NCBI GenBank assembly: GCA_934675095.1
Contig: CAKUPC010000002.1
Coordinates: 1 to 64,000, forward strand
DNA length: 64,000 nucleotides
Source: an uncultured Bacteroidales bacterium
GTDB taxonomy: Bacteria; Bacteroidota; Bacteroidia; Bacteroidales; UBA932
Direction: 5' to 3'
The translations under genes were made by a program, and so were the position numbers. The notes beneath the pieces were generated by a model. It was not told the origin of the DNA. It was given only the letters and a program-made list of their open reading frames with translations, and did no database searches. This document shows positions 51,350 to 60,245 of this stretch, one piece after another. Within the stretch, counting starts at the first letter, position 1. Each line of letters starts with the position of its first letter.

Positions 51350-53368
51350 TTACCTACCAAAATAAACGAGAAGAACAGAAACATCCGAAGGAGAAACTCC
51401 TGAAATTCGTGATGCCTGAGCGATAGTCCGCGGCGCATACCTCTTCAACTTCTGCCGGCACTCGATGGAAAGAGACTCTACCCTATCAAAATCAAATCCC
51501 TCAGGAATAACAAGATTTTCCAATCGGCGAATCTTATCAGCAACCTGACGCTCGCGTTCAATATAGCCACGATATTTTATATGAATATCCACTATGTCTA
51601 TCAGCGTGTCGTAATACATCTCTTTTTCAATAGCGGCCGATTCCTGTTCGGAAACACCAGAAGCCAGACCAACAGCGGATGCGGCGCCGACGCGGAGCAA
51701 ATCACCGGAACCAAAACCGCTGTCAGAACACTTAGATAAAGCATCCTTTTTAATTCCATATTTTTCCAATGTTCCACGTGGAACACACTCCAAAATTTCT
51801 GAAGCTTCAACCTGAGGACGCGAAATCAGCTCAGACATTTTTCGGCGCGAAGGAATTTCAGCAGTAGCCTTGGAACGAAGGTAATCATTCACATTTTCCG
51901 GACGAATGGAATACTCGTCAAAGAAAGACTCAATCTTGGAGGCCGCCTCATATTTACGCATGGTCAAGTCGTAACGGAAATCATCAGCCAGGCCAATCTG
52001 ATGCGAGAGCGGAGTGAGTCGAAAATCGGCATTGTCCTGCCGAAGAAGAATCCTGTATTCCGCACGCGAGGTGAACATCCTGTACGGCTCGTCAACACCC
52101 TTCGTGATAAGGTCGTCGATAAGCACCCCGATATAAGCCTCGTCCCTCTTCAGAACAAAAGGGTCACGCCCTGCAACCTTCAGGTGAGCATTTATTCCCG
52201 CCATAAGTCCCTGCGCTGCAGCCTCCTCGTATCCGGTCGTCCCGTTTATCTGCCCGGCAAAGAAAAGTCCGTCCAAGGCTTTAAGCTCAAGCGAGGCCTT
52301 GAGCTGCGTCGGATCGAAATAGTCATACTCGACGGCATAGCCCGGACGATAAATCCTGACATTCTCAAGCCCCTTGATGTGACGCAGCGCTTCAAACTGG
52401 ATATCCAAAGGAAGAGAAGAGGAGAAGCCCTGCAGATAAAATTCGTTGGTGTCACACCCTTCCGGCTCAAGAAAAAGTTGATGTTCGGCCTTGTCGGCAA
52501 AGGTGCGCAGCTTGTCCTCAATGCTCGGGCAATAGCGGGGGCCGATGCCGGTAATCTTTCCGGAGAAAAGCGGAGAGTCCTTGAAGCCCGAACGAAGGAT
52601 GTCGTGGACCTCCTCATTGGTATGAACAATGAAACAGTCGCTTTGAGTCCCTCCCCCCTGCACCGAAGAGAGAAAAGGGAGAAATGAAAACTTCTCGGGA
52701 GAATCGTCACCCTTTTGAACAGGAAGCGACTCTACATCGACGGACGAAATGTCTATTCTCGGAGGAGTGCCGGTCTTCATCCGACCTGTACGGACTCCCA
52801 TGGACTTGAGCTGTTCGGTGAGACCGAAGGAGGACATCTCCCCTATCCTTCCTCCGACAAAATCGTTGTGACCTATGAAAAGACGTCCGGAAAGAAAGGT
52901 CCCGGCAGTGAGAATAACCGTCTGAGATTTGAAAATTGCACCGGTCTGTGTACGACAGCCCGTGATTTTTGAATTGTCAAAGAGAAATTCGACGACAGTA
53001 TCTTGATAAATATCTAATTTACAATTACTTTCAAGCAATTTTCGCCAAATTTTGCTGAATCGGTTTTTGTCGCATTGTGCACGCGGACTCCACATCGCCG
53101 GCCCTTTCGAGCGGTTCAGCATCCGGAACTGCAAAGTCGAGAGGTCAGTAACGATTCCCATGCATCCGCCGAGCGCGTCAATCTCCCGGACAATCTGCCC
53201 CTTGGCAATCCCGCCCACAGCAGGGTTGCACGACATCTGGCCGAACTTGTTCATGTCCATCGAAATCAGCAGCGTCCTCGAGCCAAGCGAAGACGCCGCC
53301 ATGGCAGCCTCGCATCCGGCGTGCCCTCCCCCGACGACGATGACATCATATTCACGGAATCCATTCAT
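51350..53368 (-). CDS. mnmG: tRNA uridine-5-carboxymethylaminomethyl modification enzyme MnmG (GidA)
   Basis: 672 residues, longer than the usual ~620-630. It works with MnmE to modify U34 of certain tRNAs. FAD-binding [17 protein letters not shown] opens the protein. [20 protein letters not shown] and the [17 protein letters not shown] block follow, and the C-terminal MnmE-contact domain is intact. The extra length lies mostly between RPQVEAS and [10 protein letters not shown] (about 35-40 residues more than I expect) and contains the peptide ECVPRGTLE, encoded by a parS-like site. ybeY lies upstream in the same direction (37-bp gap). Confidence 0.95.
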   Translation of the reverse strand: MNGFREYDVIVVGGGHAGCEAAMAASSLGSRTLLISMDMNKFGQMSCNPAVGGIAKGQIVREIDALGGCMGIVTDLSTLQFRMLNRSKGPAMWSPRAQCDKNRFSKIWRKLLESNCKLDIYQDTVVEFLFDNSKITGCRTQTGAIFKSQTVILTAGTFLSGRLFIGHNDFVGGRIGEMSSFGLTEQLKSMGVRTGRMKTGTPPRIDISSVDVESLPVQKGDDSPEKFSFLPFLSSVQGGGTQSDCFIVHTNEEVHDILRSGFKDSPLFSGKITGIGPRYCPSIEDKLRTFADKAEHQLFLEPEGCDTNEFYLQGFSSSLPLDIQFEALRHIKGLENVRIYRPGYAVEYDYFDPTQLKASLELKALDGLFFAGQINGTTGYEEAAAQGLMAGINAHLKVAGRDPFVLKRDEAYIGVLIDDLITKGVDEPYRMFTSRAEYRILLRQDNADFRLTPLSHQIGLADDFRYDLTMRKYEAASKIESFFDEYSIRPENVNDYLRSKATAEIPSRRKMSELISRPQVEASEILECVPRGTLEKYGIKKDALSKCSDSGFGSGDLLRVGAASAVGLASGVSEQESAAIEKEMYYDTLIDIVDIHIKYRGYIERERQVADKIRRLENLVIPEGFDFDRVESLSIECRQKLKRYAPRTIAQASRISGVSPSDVSVLLVYFGR
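51770..51785. other. second parS-like site, inside mnmG
   Basis: The 16-mer TGTTCCACGTGGAACA is identical to that at 51280-51295. Here it is inside the coding region of mnmG (codons for VPRGT, about residues 526-531) in a segment that looks like a lineage-specific insertion. Confidence 0.75.
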
Positions 53369-53405
53369 ACAATTTAGAATAATTAAAATTCAGAACAAAC
53401 GGAGA

Positions 53406-53825
53406 CTACAAAAGCTCACGCAGCGAAAGATAATAGTTTTCCTTGGAGCGCATCATCTTCACATCCTCCTCCGTATGGTCGTCATACCCCATGAGATGAA
53501 GAAGCCCGTGGATTATGACACGATTTAGCTCTTCCTTAAACTCAGTTCCGAATTCGACGGCATTTTCCCGGACAGAATCGACGCTGATGAAAAGGTCACC
53601 CGAAAGCCGGTCGCCCTCGCAGTAGTCAAAGGTAATTATGTCGGTGAAATAGTCGTGATGGAGAAACCTCTGGTTGATGTCGAGCACATAATTGTCTGAA
53701 CAGAAGATTATCGAGATGTCCCCTATTCGGCAAATTTCGCTCTCGGCGGCAAGCTTGAGCCATTCGTTGGTCTTCCTGCGGTCGCGGAAAACAAAGTCGG
53801 TGTCCTGAAAATAATATGAAATCAT
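53406..53825 (-). CDS. ybeY: YbeY endoribonuclease
   Basis: 139 residues. It matures 16S rRNA 3' ends and takes part in ribosome quality control. The zinc-binding signature HGLLHLMGYDDH is intact near the C-terminus, after GDLFISVDSVRENA and DIITFDYCEG. The gene directly precedes mnmG on the same strand, a common arrangement in Bacteroidota. The start at 53825 follows an upstream region without a strong ribosome-binding site. Confidence 0.94.
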   Translation of the reverse strand: MISYYFQDTDFVFRDRRKTNEWLKLAAESEICRIGDISIIFCSDNYVLDINQRFLHHDYFTDIITFDYCEGDRLSGDLFISVDSVRENAVEFGTEFKEELNRVIIHGLLHLMGYDDHTEEDVKMMRSKENYYLSLRELL

Positions 53826-54026
53826 ACGCTAAAAAATCGCGGAGACCCGTCGCGGGGCCGCCAAAATTCACTGCAAATCTACAACTAATAAACAAAAAGT
53901 TTGTTATAAAAATTATTATTTCTAACTTTACACGACTTTATGGCCTCCGGCTTATGGCAGGACAAACAAGCCTGACGACGGAGAAAACAAGTATGGAAAT
54001 AAATAAAAAACAGATTCTATATAATT

Positions 54027-54716
54027 ATGGAAGTTAAGAAGTCACCAAAAGCAAGTCTTGAGAACAAGAAATTGCTGTTCGTGGAAATCGGACTGGTAAT
54101 TGCCCTGGTCGCGGTCTATGTGGCGTTCAACTGGACGTCAAAGGACGCGCAGGTGAGCACGCTCGAAGCTGACAATCAGGTAGTTCAGGAAGAGGAAATC
54201 ATTCCTATCACCCAGGAGACCCCTCCGCCGCCACCTGAGGCTCCGAAGATTCCGGTTCTTTCCGACCAGATCGACATCGTCGATGACGAAATCAAGATTG
54301 ACAACGACTTCCTCTCCCTTGAGGACGACAACAACATGGGCGTGGAAATAATGGACTATGTGGAGAACGTTCAGGAAGAGGTGGTTGAAGAGGAAGCCAT
54401 TCCGTTCCAGCTCGTGGAGGAGAAGCCTTCTTTCATGGGAGGCGACGCGAACGATTTCTCAAAGTGGGTGAACAAGAGGCTGGTCTATCCTGAAATTGCC
54501 AAGGAGAACGGCGTTCAGGGTCGCGTTACCCTCCAGTTCACGGTTGAGAAGGACGGAACGGTCACTAAGGTGAAGGTGCTCCGCGGAGTCGATCCTTCAC
54601 TCGACAAGGAGGCAGTGAGAGTTGTCTCGATGTCACCGAAATGGAGCCCGGGAAAACAGCGTGACCGTGCGGTGCCGGTAACTTATACATTCCCGGTATT
54701 CTTCCAGTTGCGATAG
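54027..54716 (+). CDS. TonB-family energy-transducing protein
   Basis: 229 residues. An N-terminal membrane anchor (LLFVEIGLVIALVAVYVAF) leads to a periplasmic linker with a proline run (TQETPPPPPEAPKIPV) and acidic blocks. The C-terminal TonB domain includes FSKWVNKRLVYPEIAKENG, VQGRVTLQFTVEKDG and SPKWSPGKQRDRAVPV. It passes proton-motive energy to outer-membrane receptors such as SusC. No exbB/exbD genes adjoin it here. A terminator hairpin follows. Confidence 0.92.
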   Translation: MEVKKSPKASLENKKLLFVEIGLVIALVAVYVAFNWTSKDAQVSTLEADNQVVQEEEIIPITQETPPPPPEAPKIPVLSDQIDIVDDEIKIDNDFLSLEDDNNMGVEIMDYVENVQEEVVEEEAIPFQLVEEKPSFMGGDANDFSKWVNKRLVYPEIAKENGVQGRVTLQFTVEKDGTVTKVKVLRGVDPSLDKEAVRVVSMSPKWSPGKQRDRAVPVTYTFPVFFQLR

Positions 54717-54773
54717 TACGCTCGCATAAATAAGCGGATAGCTGCGTTTCACTCGCAAGCTAAAAAATGAAAT

Positions 54774-54803
54774 GGCGATTGAAGCAATTCGGTCGCCTTT
54801 TTT
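54774..54803 (+). terminator. terminator after the TonB-family gene
   Basis: GGCGA and TCGCC form the closing stem, with a possible TTG/CAA inner pair, followed by TTTTTT. It lies between the TonB-family gene and hflX. Confidence 0.65.
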
Positions 54804-54825
54804 ATAGACCAAAAAGATATTCAAT

Positions 54826-56025
54826 ATGCTTAATTCAGAGCCTATAATTATAAAAAAATATGTCGAGAAGGCCGTGTTCATCGGAGTGCTGAAGCAGGGA
54901 GACGAGGAGGCGAGGGTGAACGAATACCTCGACGAGCTCGAATTTCTGGCTGAGACGGCGGGCGTGGAGGGACGCGGACGCTTTGTTCAGAAGGTGGATA
55001 AGGCCGACCCGAGAACGTACATCAGAAGCGGCAAACTTGAGGAAATAAAGACATTCATAGAGGAGAATGAGATTGACGTCGCGATATTCGACGATGAGCT
55101 CTCCCCTACCCAGCTGCGCAACATAGAGCGCGAACTGAACATCAAGATTCTCGACAGGACAAACCTCATTCTGGATATATTCGCCCAGAGGGCAAAGACG
55201 GCGTATGCAAAGACGCAGGTGGAACTCGCTCAGTATCAGTATCTTCTTCCTCGGCTTACACGAATGTGGACGCACCTCGAAAGGCAGAAGGGAGGCATCG
55301 GAATGAGGGGACCGGGAGAGACCCAGATTGAGACTGACCGGCGAATCATTCAGGACAAGATTGCAAGGCTGAAGGAACAGCTCAAGAAGATTGACAAGCA
55401 GATGGCCTCGCAGCGCGGAAACAGGGGTTCGCTCGTGCGCATAGCTCTCGTAGGATACACCAACGTCGGTAAAAGCACGCTGATGAACACGCTGGCAAAG
55501 AGCGACGTGTTCGCCGAAAACAAGCTGTTCGCGACGCTCGACACGACGGTGAGGAAAGTCGTAATCGAGAACGTCCCGTTCCTGCTGAGCGACACCGTAG
55601 GATTCATAAGAAAACTCCCGACGCAGCTCGTGGAGGCCTTCAAGAGCACACTTGACGAGGTCCGTGAAGCCGACATCCTTATGCACGTCGTGGATATATC
55701 CCATCCGAACCACGAGGAGCACATCCGCGTCGTGAACGAAACCCTGCGCGACATAGGCGCAATCAACAAGCCTATATTCGTCGTTTTCAACAAGATAGAC
55801 GCATACCGCCACGAAGAGTACGACGAGTTCTCCCTTGAGCCCAAGAAGCCCGAAAACTACACGCTTGAGGAGTACAAGAATTCATGGATAGCAAAGGAGA
55901 ACACACCGTGCATATTCATCTCGGCAAAGCAGAAAATCGGCATGGACAAGCTCCGCTCGGATCTCTACAAGATGGTCGCGGAAATCCACGCCGGGCGTTA
56001 TCCCTTCAATAACTTCTTATGGTAA
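54826..56025 (+). CDS. hflX: GTPase HflX
   Basis: 399 residues. Ribosome-associated GTPase that splits or rescues stalled ribosomes. The N-terminal HflX domain (YLDELEFLAETAGVEG, IFDDELSPTQLRNIEREL) and the middle helix with GMRGPGETQIETDRR are followed by the G domain: VGYTNVGKSTLMNTL (G1), DTVGFIRKLP (G3) and NKIDA (G4). It probably has its own transcript, bounded by terminator hairpins on both sides. Confidence 0.96.
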   Translation: MLNSEPIIIKKYVEKAVFIGVLKQGDEEARVNEYLDELEFLAETAGVEGRGRFVQKVDKADPRTYIRSGKLEEIKTFIEENEIDVAIFDDELSPTQLRNIERELNIKILDRTNLILDIFAQRAKTAYAKTQVELAQYQYLLPRLTRMWTHLERQKGGIGMRGPGETQIETDRRIIQDKIARLKEQLKKIDKQMASQRGNRGSLVRIALVGYTNVGKSTLMNTLAKSDVFAENKLFATLDTTVRKVVIENVPFLLSDTVGFIRKLPTQLVEAFKSTLDEVREADILMHVVDISHPNHEEHIRVVNETLRDIGAINKPIFVVFNKIDAYRHEEYDEFSLEPKKPENYTLEEYKNSWIAKENTPCIFISAKQKIGMDKLRSDLYKMVAEIHAGRYPFNNFLW

Positions 56026-56029
56026 CAAA

Positions 56030-56059
56030 AAAAAGCGGTCGAAATTTCGACCGCTTTTT
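56030..56059. terminator. two-way terminator between hflX and sdhB
   Basis: A perfect palindrome with arms AAAAAGCGGTCGAAA and TTTCGACCGCTTTTT sits between the convergent stops of hflX and sdhB, with A and T runs on both ends. Confidence 0.92.
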
Positions 56060-56076
56060 CATTATAAATCAAGACA

Positions 56077-56856
56077 TTAGTCCTGGAACTTAGCGCAGAG
56101 GAACTCCCTGTTGAGCCTTGCGATGTGAGAGACGGTGATGTGCTTAGGGCACTCCATCTCGCAGGCACGGGTATTGGTGCAGGCACCGAACCCGAGCTCG
56201 TCCATCTTCGCCACCATCGCCTTCGCGCGCTTCGCGGCCTCTACCTTACCCTGCGGAAGAAGGGCAAGGGAACTTACGCGGGCAGCGACGAAGAGCATCG
56301 CCGAGCCGTTCTTGCAGGTCGCCACGCAGGCGCCGCATCCGATGCAGGCAGCGCCGTCCATGCTCTCCTCCGCCTTTTCGCGAGGAATAGGAATGGCATT
56401 GGCATCCGGAACGCCTCCGGTTCCGACAGAAACATAACCACCGGCCTGAAGAATCTTGTCAAACGCCTGACGGTCAACGACAAGGTCCTTGATTACAGGA
56501 AAGCCGTGGCTGCGCCAAGGCTCGATGGTGATAGTGTCGCCGTCCTTGAACTTGCGCATATGGAGCTGGCAGGTAGTGACCTCGTCGTCAGGTCCATGGG
56601 CGCGTCCGTTTATGTAGAGTGAGCAGGCTCCGCAGATTCCCTCACGGCAGTCGTGGTCGAAGGAAACGGGTCCCGATGACTTGCATCCCTTCTCGACAGC
56701 GACAGGATCCATACCCTCCGTGATAAGCTGCTCGTTGAGGATGTCAAGCATCTCAAGGAAAGAGCTGTCAGGCGAAATGCCCTTGACCTGATAGGTCTCG
56801 AAATGCCCTTTCTCCTTGGCGTTTTTCTGACGCCATACTTTCAAAGTCAAATCCAT
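56077..56856 (-). CDS. sdhB: succinate dehydrogenase/fumarate reductase iron-sulfur subunit
   Basis: 259 residues. It carries electrons between the flavoprotein and the membrane quinone site. The [2Fe-2S] ligands are in [18 protein letters not shown]. The other clusters use [15 protein letters not shown] and the later [15 protein letters not shown]. The gene follows sdhA with a 5-bp gap. The direction of the reaction in the cell (fumarate reduction is usual in gut Bacteroidales) is inferred. Confidence 0.95.
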   Translation of the reverse strand: MDLTLKVWRQKNAKEKGHFETYQVKGISPDSSFLEMLDILNEQLITEGMDPVAVEKGCKSSGPVSFDHDCREGICGACSLYINGRAHGPDDEVTTCQLHMRKFKDGDTITIEPWRSHGFPVIKDLVVDRQAFDKILQAGGYVSVGTGGVPDANAIPIPREKAEESMDGAACIGCGACVATCKNGSAMLFVAARVSSLALLPQGKVEAAKRAKAMVAKMDELGFGACTNTRACEMECPKHITVSHIARLNREFLCAKFQD

Positions 56857-56861
56857 CTCGT

Positions 56862-58808
56862 TTAGTCTTTATAGTTTCTTGTCGCTATGTGAATGTTCTC
56901 GTACTTGAGAGGCTCCTTGTGAAGCTCAGGCTCAACGCCGTCACCCTTATACTCCCACGCGGCAACGTACATGTAGTTCTCGTCATCACGTTTGGTCTCG
57001 CCGTCCTCGGTCTGCATCTCCTCGCGGAAATGACCGCCGCAGGACTCGCGCCTGTCAAGGGCGTCGAGAGCCATGAGCTCGCCGATTTCGAGGAAGTCCG
57101 CAAGGCGGAGAGCCTTTTCAAGCTCCTGGTTGAACGTTCCCTGAACGCCGGCGACATAGACATTGCTCCAGAACTCCTTCTTGAGTTCACGAATCATCTG
57201 AATGCCCTCCTTCAGGCCGGCCTCGTTACGCGCCATTCCTACGTGCTCCCACATGATGTGGCCGAGCTTCTTGTGGATGGTGTCAACGGACTCCTTACCC
57301 TTGATGGACAGGAGTTTGTCAATCTTCGCACGGACAGCCTTCTCGGCTTCATCGAACTCAGGAGCGCCGATGTCGGTCTTAGGTTCCTTGAACTTGGAGG
57401 CGAGGTAGTCGCCTATTGTGTAAGGGAGGATGAAGTAGCCGTCGGCAAGACCCTGCATGAGGGCTGACGCGCCGAGACGGTTTCCGCCGTGGTCGGAGAA
57501 GTTAGCCTCACCGATAGCGTAGAGACCCGGTATTGTTGTCTGGAGGTTGTAGTCAACCCAGAGACCTCCCATAGTGTAGTGGATTGCCGGATAAATCATC
57601 ATCGGCTCCTTGTATGGGTCTGTCGCTGTAATCTTCTCGTACATCTGGAAGAGGTTGCCGTAACGAGCCTTGATTACATCCTTTCCGAGACGCTCGATGG
57701 CCGTCTTGAAGTCAAGGAATACCGCAAGTCCGGTCTCGTTCACGCCGTAGCCGGCATCGCAGCGCTCCTTTGCGGCACGGGAAGCGACGTCACGAGGGAC
57801 GAGGTTTCCGAATGCCGGGTAGCGGCGCTCAAGGTAGTAGTCCCTGTCCTCCTCAGGAATGTCCGAAGCCTTTATCTCATGCTTGCGGAGCTTCGCCACG
57901 TCCTCAAGCTTCTTAGGAACCCAGATACGTCCGTCGTTACGCAGAGACTCTGACATGAGCGTAAGCTTCGACTGCTGCTCGCCGTGAACAGGGATGCAGG
58001 TCGGGTGAATCTGCGCGAAGCAAGGGTTAGCGAAGAACGCGCCCTTCTTGTAGCACTGCCATGCAGCCGAACCGTTGGAGTTCATCGCGTTGGTGGAAAG
58101 GAAGTAGGTGTTTCCGTATCCGCCTGAGGCGAGCACTACCGCGTGTGCGCCGAAACGCTCGATTTCACCGGTAACGAGGTTACGCGCGATTATGCCCTTC
58201 GCCTCGCCGTTGATGAGGACGATGTCAAGCATCTCGTGACGCGGATAGGACTTGACCGTTCCCGCCGCAATCTGGCGGTTGAGAGCGGCGTATGCTCCGA
58301 GGAGGAGCTGCTGTCCGGTTTGGCCGCGGGCGTAAAAGGTGCGGCTCACCTGAGCACCGCCGAAAGAGCGGTTTGCGAGAAGTCCGCCGTATTCCCTCGC
58401 GAAAGGAACACCCTGCGCGACGCACTGGTCGATGATGTTGTTGCTGACCTCCGCAAGACGATAGACGTTAGCTTCACGGCTACGGTAGTCACCGCCCTTG
58501 ATTGTATCGTAGAACAGGCGGTAGATGGAGTCGTTGTCGTTCTGGTAGTTCTTCGCGGCGTTGATACCACCCTGCGCGGCAATCGAGTGCGCGCGGCGAG
58601 GCGAATCGCTGATGCAGAAGACCTTGACATTGTAGCCGAGCTCACCGAGGGAAGCGGCTGCAGACGCTCCTCCCAGACCCGTGCCGATGACAATGATTTC
58701 CATCTTTCTCTTGTTGCCGGGCGATACAACCCGGATCTGAGACTTGTGCTTTGTCCATTTTTCGGCCAAAGGACCCTCAGGAATCTTTGAAATCAATTCT
58801 TTTGCCAT
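56862..58808 (-). CDS. sdhA: succinate dehydrogenase/fumarate reductase flavoprotein subunit
   Basis: 648 residues. Catalytic FAD subunit. The FAD-binding motif [20 protein letters not shown] opens after a short N-terminal tail. The flavin-attachment His lies in [14 protein letters not shown]. The active-site region reads [18 protein letters not shown] and [17 protein letters not shown]. It is followed by sdhB. The cytochrome b subunit gene (sdhC) that commonly precedes it in Bacteroidota is absent: only 124 bp separate it from the ruvB stop. Confidence 0.96.
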   Translation of the reverse strand: MAKELISKIPEGPLAEKWTKHKSQIRVVSPGNKRKMEIIVIGTGLGGASAAASLGELGYNVKVFCISDSPRRAHSIAAQGGINAAKNYQNDNDSIYRLFYDTIKGGDYRSREANVYRLAEVSNNIIDQCVAQGVPFAREYGGLLANRSFGGAQVSRTFYARGQTGQQLLLGAYAALNRQIAAGTVKSYPRHEMLDIVLINGEAKGIIARNLVTGEIERFGAHAVVLASGGYGNTYFLSTNAMNSNGSAAWQCYKKGAFFANPCFAQIHPTCIPVHGEQQSKLTLMSESLRNDGRIWVPKKLEDVAKLRKHEIKASDIPEEDRDYYLERRYPAFGNLVPRDVASRAAKERCDAGYGVNETGLAVFLDFKTAIERLGKDVIKARYGNLFQMYEKITATDPYKEPMMIYPAIHYTMGGLWVDYNLQTTIPGLYAIGEANFSDHGGNRLGASALMQGLADGYFILPYTIGDYLASKFKEPKTDIGAPEFDEAEKAVRAKIDKLLSIKGKESVDTIHKKLGHIMWEHVGMARNEAGLKEGIQMIRELKKEFWSNVYVAGVQGTFNQELEKALRLADFLEIGELMALDALDRRESCGGHFREEMQTEDGETKRDDENYMYVAAWEYKGDGVEPELHKEPLKYENIHIATRNYKD

Positions 58809-58868
58809 TATATATAAGGTTTATAGATAATCTATCCTCAAAAATCCGATTCAAAACATATCAATTTG

Positions 58869-58876
58869 CAAAGTTA
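58869..58876 (-). promoter_or_regulatory. candidate sdhAB promoter -7 box
   Basis: The minus strand reads TAACTTTG, matching TAnnTTTG, 60 bp before the sdhA start. This supports transcription of sdhAB from its own promoter, without an upstream sdhC. Confidence 0.4.
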
Positions 58877-58902
58877 GCAAATCTTTCATTCATTCCTACT
58901 AT

Positions 58903-58933
58903 TGTCATTTCGAACGAAGTGAGAAATCTTTGC
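58903..58933. repeat. short palindromic element resembling a dispersed repeat
   Basis: TGTCATTTCGAACGAAGTGA, continuing GAAATCTTTGC, is an imperfect palindrome (GATTTCTC on the other strand against CATTTCGAAC). Very similar sequences are common between genes in Bacteroidota, as far as I recall. It ends at the ruvB stop codon. Only one copy is seen in this window. Confidence 0.45.
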
Positions 58934-59958
58934 TACTCAAACAAAAGGTTTTCATCAGGACGGAGACGGTCGATGCCGAGGTGGGCGTAGGCGAGGTCGG
59001 TCACTTCCCTGCCCCGCGGCGTGCGCATGATGAACCCTTCCTTTATGAGGAAAGGCTCATACACCTCCTCAAGCGTGCCCTGGTCCTCCCCGATTGCCGT
59101 GGCGATGGTGTTCGCCCCGACAGGGCCGCCCTTGAACTTGGTGATTATGGTTCTGAGAATCTTGTTGTCAATCGAGTCCAGTCCCCTCTTGTCGATGTTC
59201 AGCGCGTCGAGGGCATATTTCGCGATTCCAAGGTCTATGCTCCCGTTCCCCACGACCTGCGCGAAGTCCCGCACCCTCCTCAGCAGGGAGTTCGCTATAC
59301 GCGGAGTTCCGCGGCTGCGCAGCGCAATCTCATACGCCGCCGCATCGTCTATCGGAACATTCAGAATCCCGGCGCTCCTCTCCACAATTTTCTGAAGCGT
59401 AGGCGTGTCATAGTACTCCATGGCGCACTTTATTCCGAACCTCGCACGCAGAGGCGATGTCAGAAGCCCGCTTCTCGTCGTCGCTCCAACGAGAGTGAAC
59501 GGATTGAGTGACAGACGAATAGACCTTGCCCCCGGTCCCTTGTCAACCATGATGTCGATGACGAAGTCTTCCATCGCGGAATAGAGGTATTCCTCCACAA
59601 CCGGGGAAAGCCTGTGAATCTCGTCGATGAAGAGCACATCCCCCTCCTCCAGCGAGGTCAGCAGCCCGGCGAGGTCCCCCGGCTTGTCAAGCACCGGGCC
59701 GGAAGTCACCTTCATGTTTACACCAAGTTCATTCGCTATTATGTGCGCGAGGGTCGTCTTGCCGAGTCCCGGAGGCCCGTGGAATAACACATGGTCGAGG
59801 GTCTCCCCTCTCATCTTCGCCGCGGCCACGAAAATCTTGAGGTTTTTTATGATTTTGTCCTGTCCGGAGAAATCTCCGAGCTCCTGCGGTCTGATAATTC
59901 CGTCAATTTCCTTATCTTTGCCCGCGCTGACGTCGCGCGGATTGAAGTCTGTCTCCAT
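58933..59958 (-). CDS. ruvB: Holliday junction helicase motor RuvB
   Basis: 341 residues from ATG 59958 (an in-frame TTG seven codons earlier is less likely). AAA+ motor that drives branch migration with RuvA. It shows [20 protein letters not shown] (Walker A), LFIDEIHRL (Walker B), and the [16 protein letters not shown] region. The C-terminal winged helix ends [14 protein letters not shown]. The gene lies upstream of sdhA on the same strand and is divergent from mfd. Confidence 0.96.
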   Translation of the reverse strand: METDFNPRDVSAGKDKEIDGIIRPQELGDFSGQDKIIKNLKIFVAAAKMRGETLDHVLFHGPPGLGKTTLAHIIANELGVNMKVTSGPVLDKPGDLAGLLTSLEEGDVLFIDEIHRLSPVVEEYLYSAMEDFVIDIMVDKGPGARSIRLSLNPFTLVGATTRSGLLTSPLRARFGIKCAMEYYDTPTLQKIVERSAGILNVPIDDAAAYEIALRSRGTPRIANSLLRRVRDFAQVVGNGSIDLGIAKYALDALNIDKRGLDSIDNKILRTIITKFKGGPVGANTIATAIGEDQGTLEEVYEPFLIKEGFIMRTPRGREVTDLAYAHLGIDRLRPDENLLFE

Positions 59959-60245
59959 CGTCCGGCTAATTTTGCGCAAATATAATAAAAGAGGAAGATA
60001 TATTTATTTTTTCAGGATGATGATTTTACGGCTGTTGATTTGTTGATAATGTCGGCAATGTATTATGTGACAATGCCTTTGTGTTGTTGAAAACTGTTGA
60101 TAAGCCTCTGGTAAGTCGCGGGATAAAAAAGTCGGGACATTGTTGCTTTTCCGGAAAAAAGCCGGGTATATATGAACTTACGGGATTTCAAAAAATAGTT
60201 TCAAATTTGTTTCAACAGGCTTTTCAACCTGTTATCAACAGGAAA
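59959..60245. other. intergenic region with TTATCAACA motifs, candidate origin or DnaA-box cluster
   Basis: Between the divergent ruvB and mfd starts. TGTTGATAA occurs at 60041-60049 and 60095-60103, and TTATCAACA at 60232-60240. A near copy, TGTTGATTT, is at 60033. Each exact copy is one base from the DnaA box TTATCCACA. The last one sits in a CCTGTT/AACAGG palindrome. The stretch 60000-60245 is AT-rich. Identification as oriC is inferred; the nearby parS pair supports an origin-proximal location. Confidence 0.35.

Noticed and set aside
54835-55812. 325-codon open frame antisense to hflX
   Set aside because: Complementary to conserved HflX G-domain motifs; no independent coding evidence.
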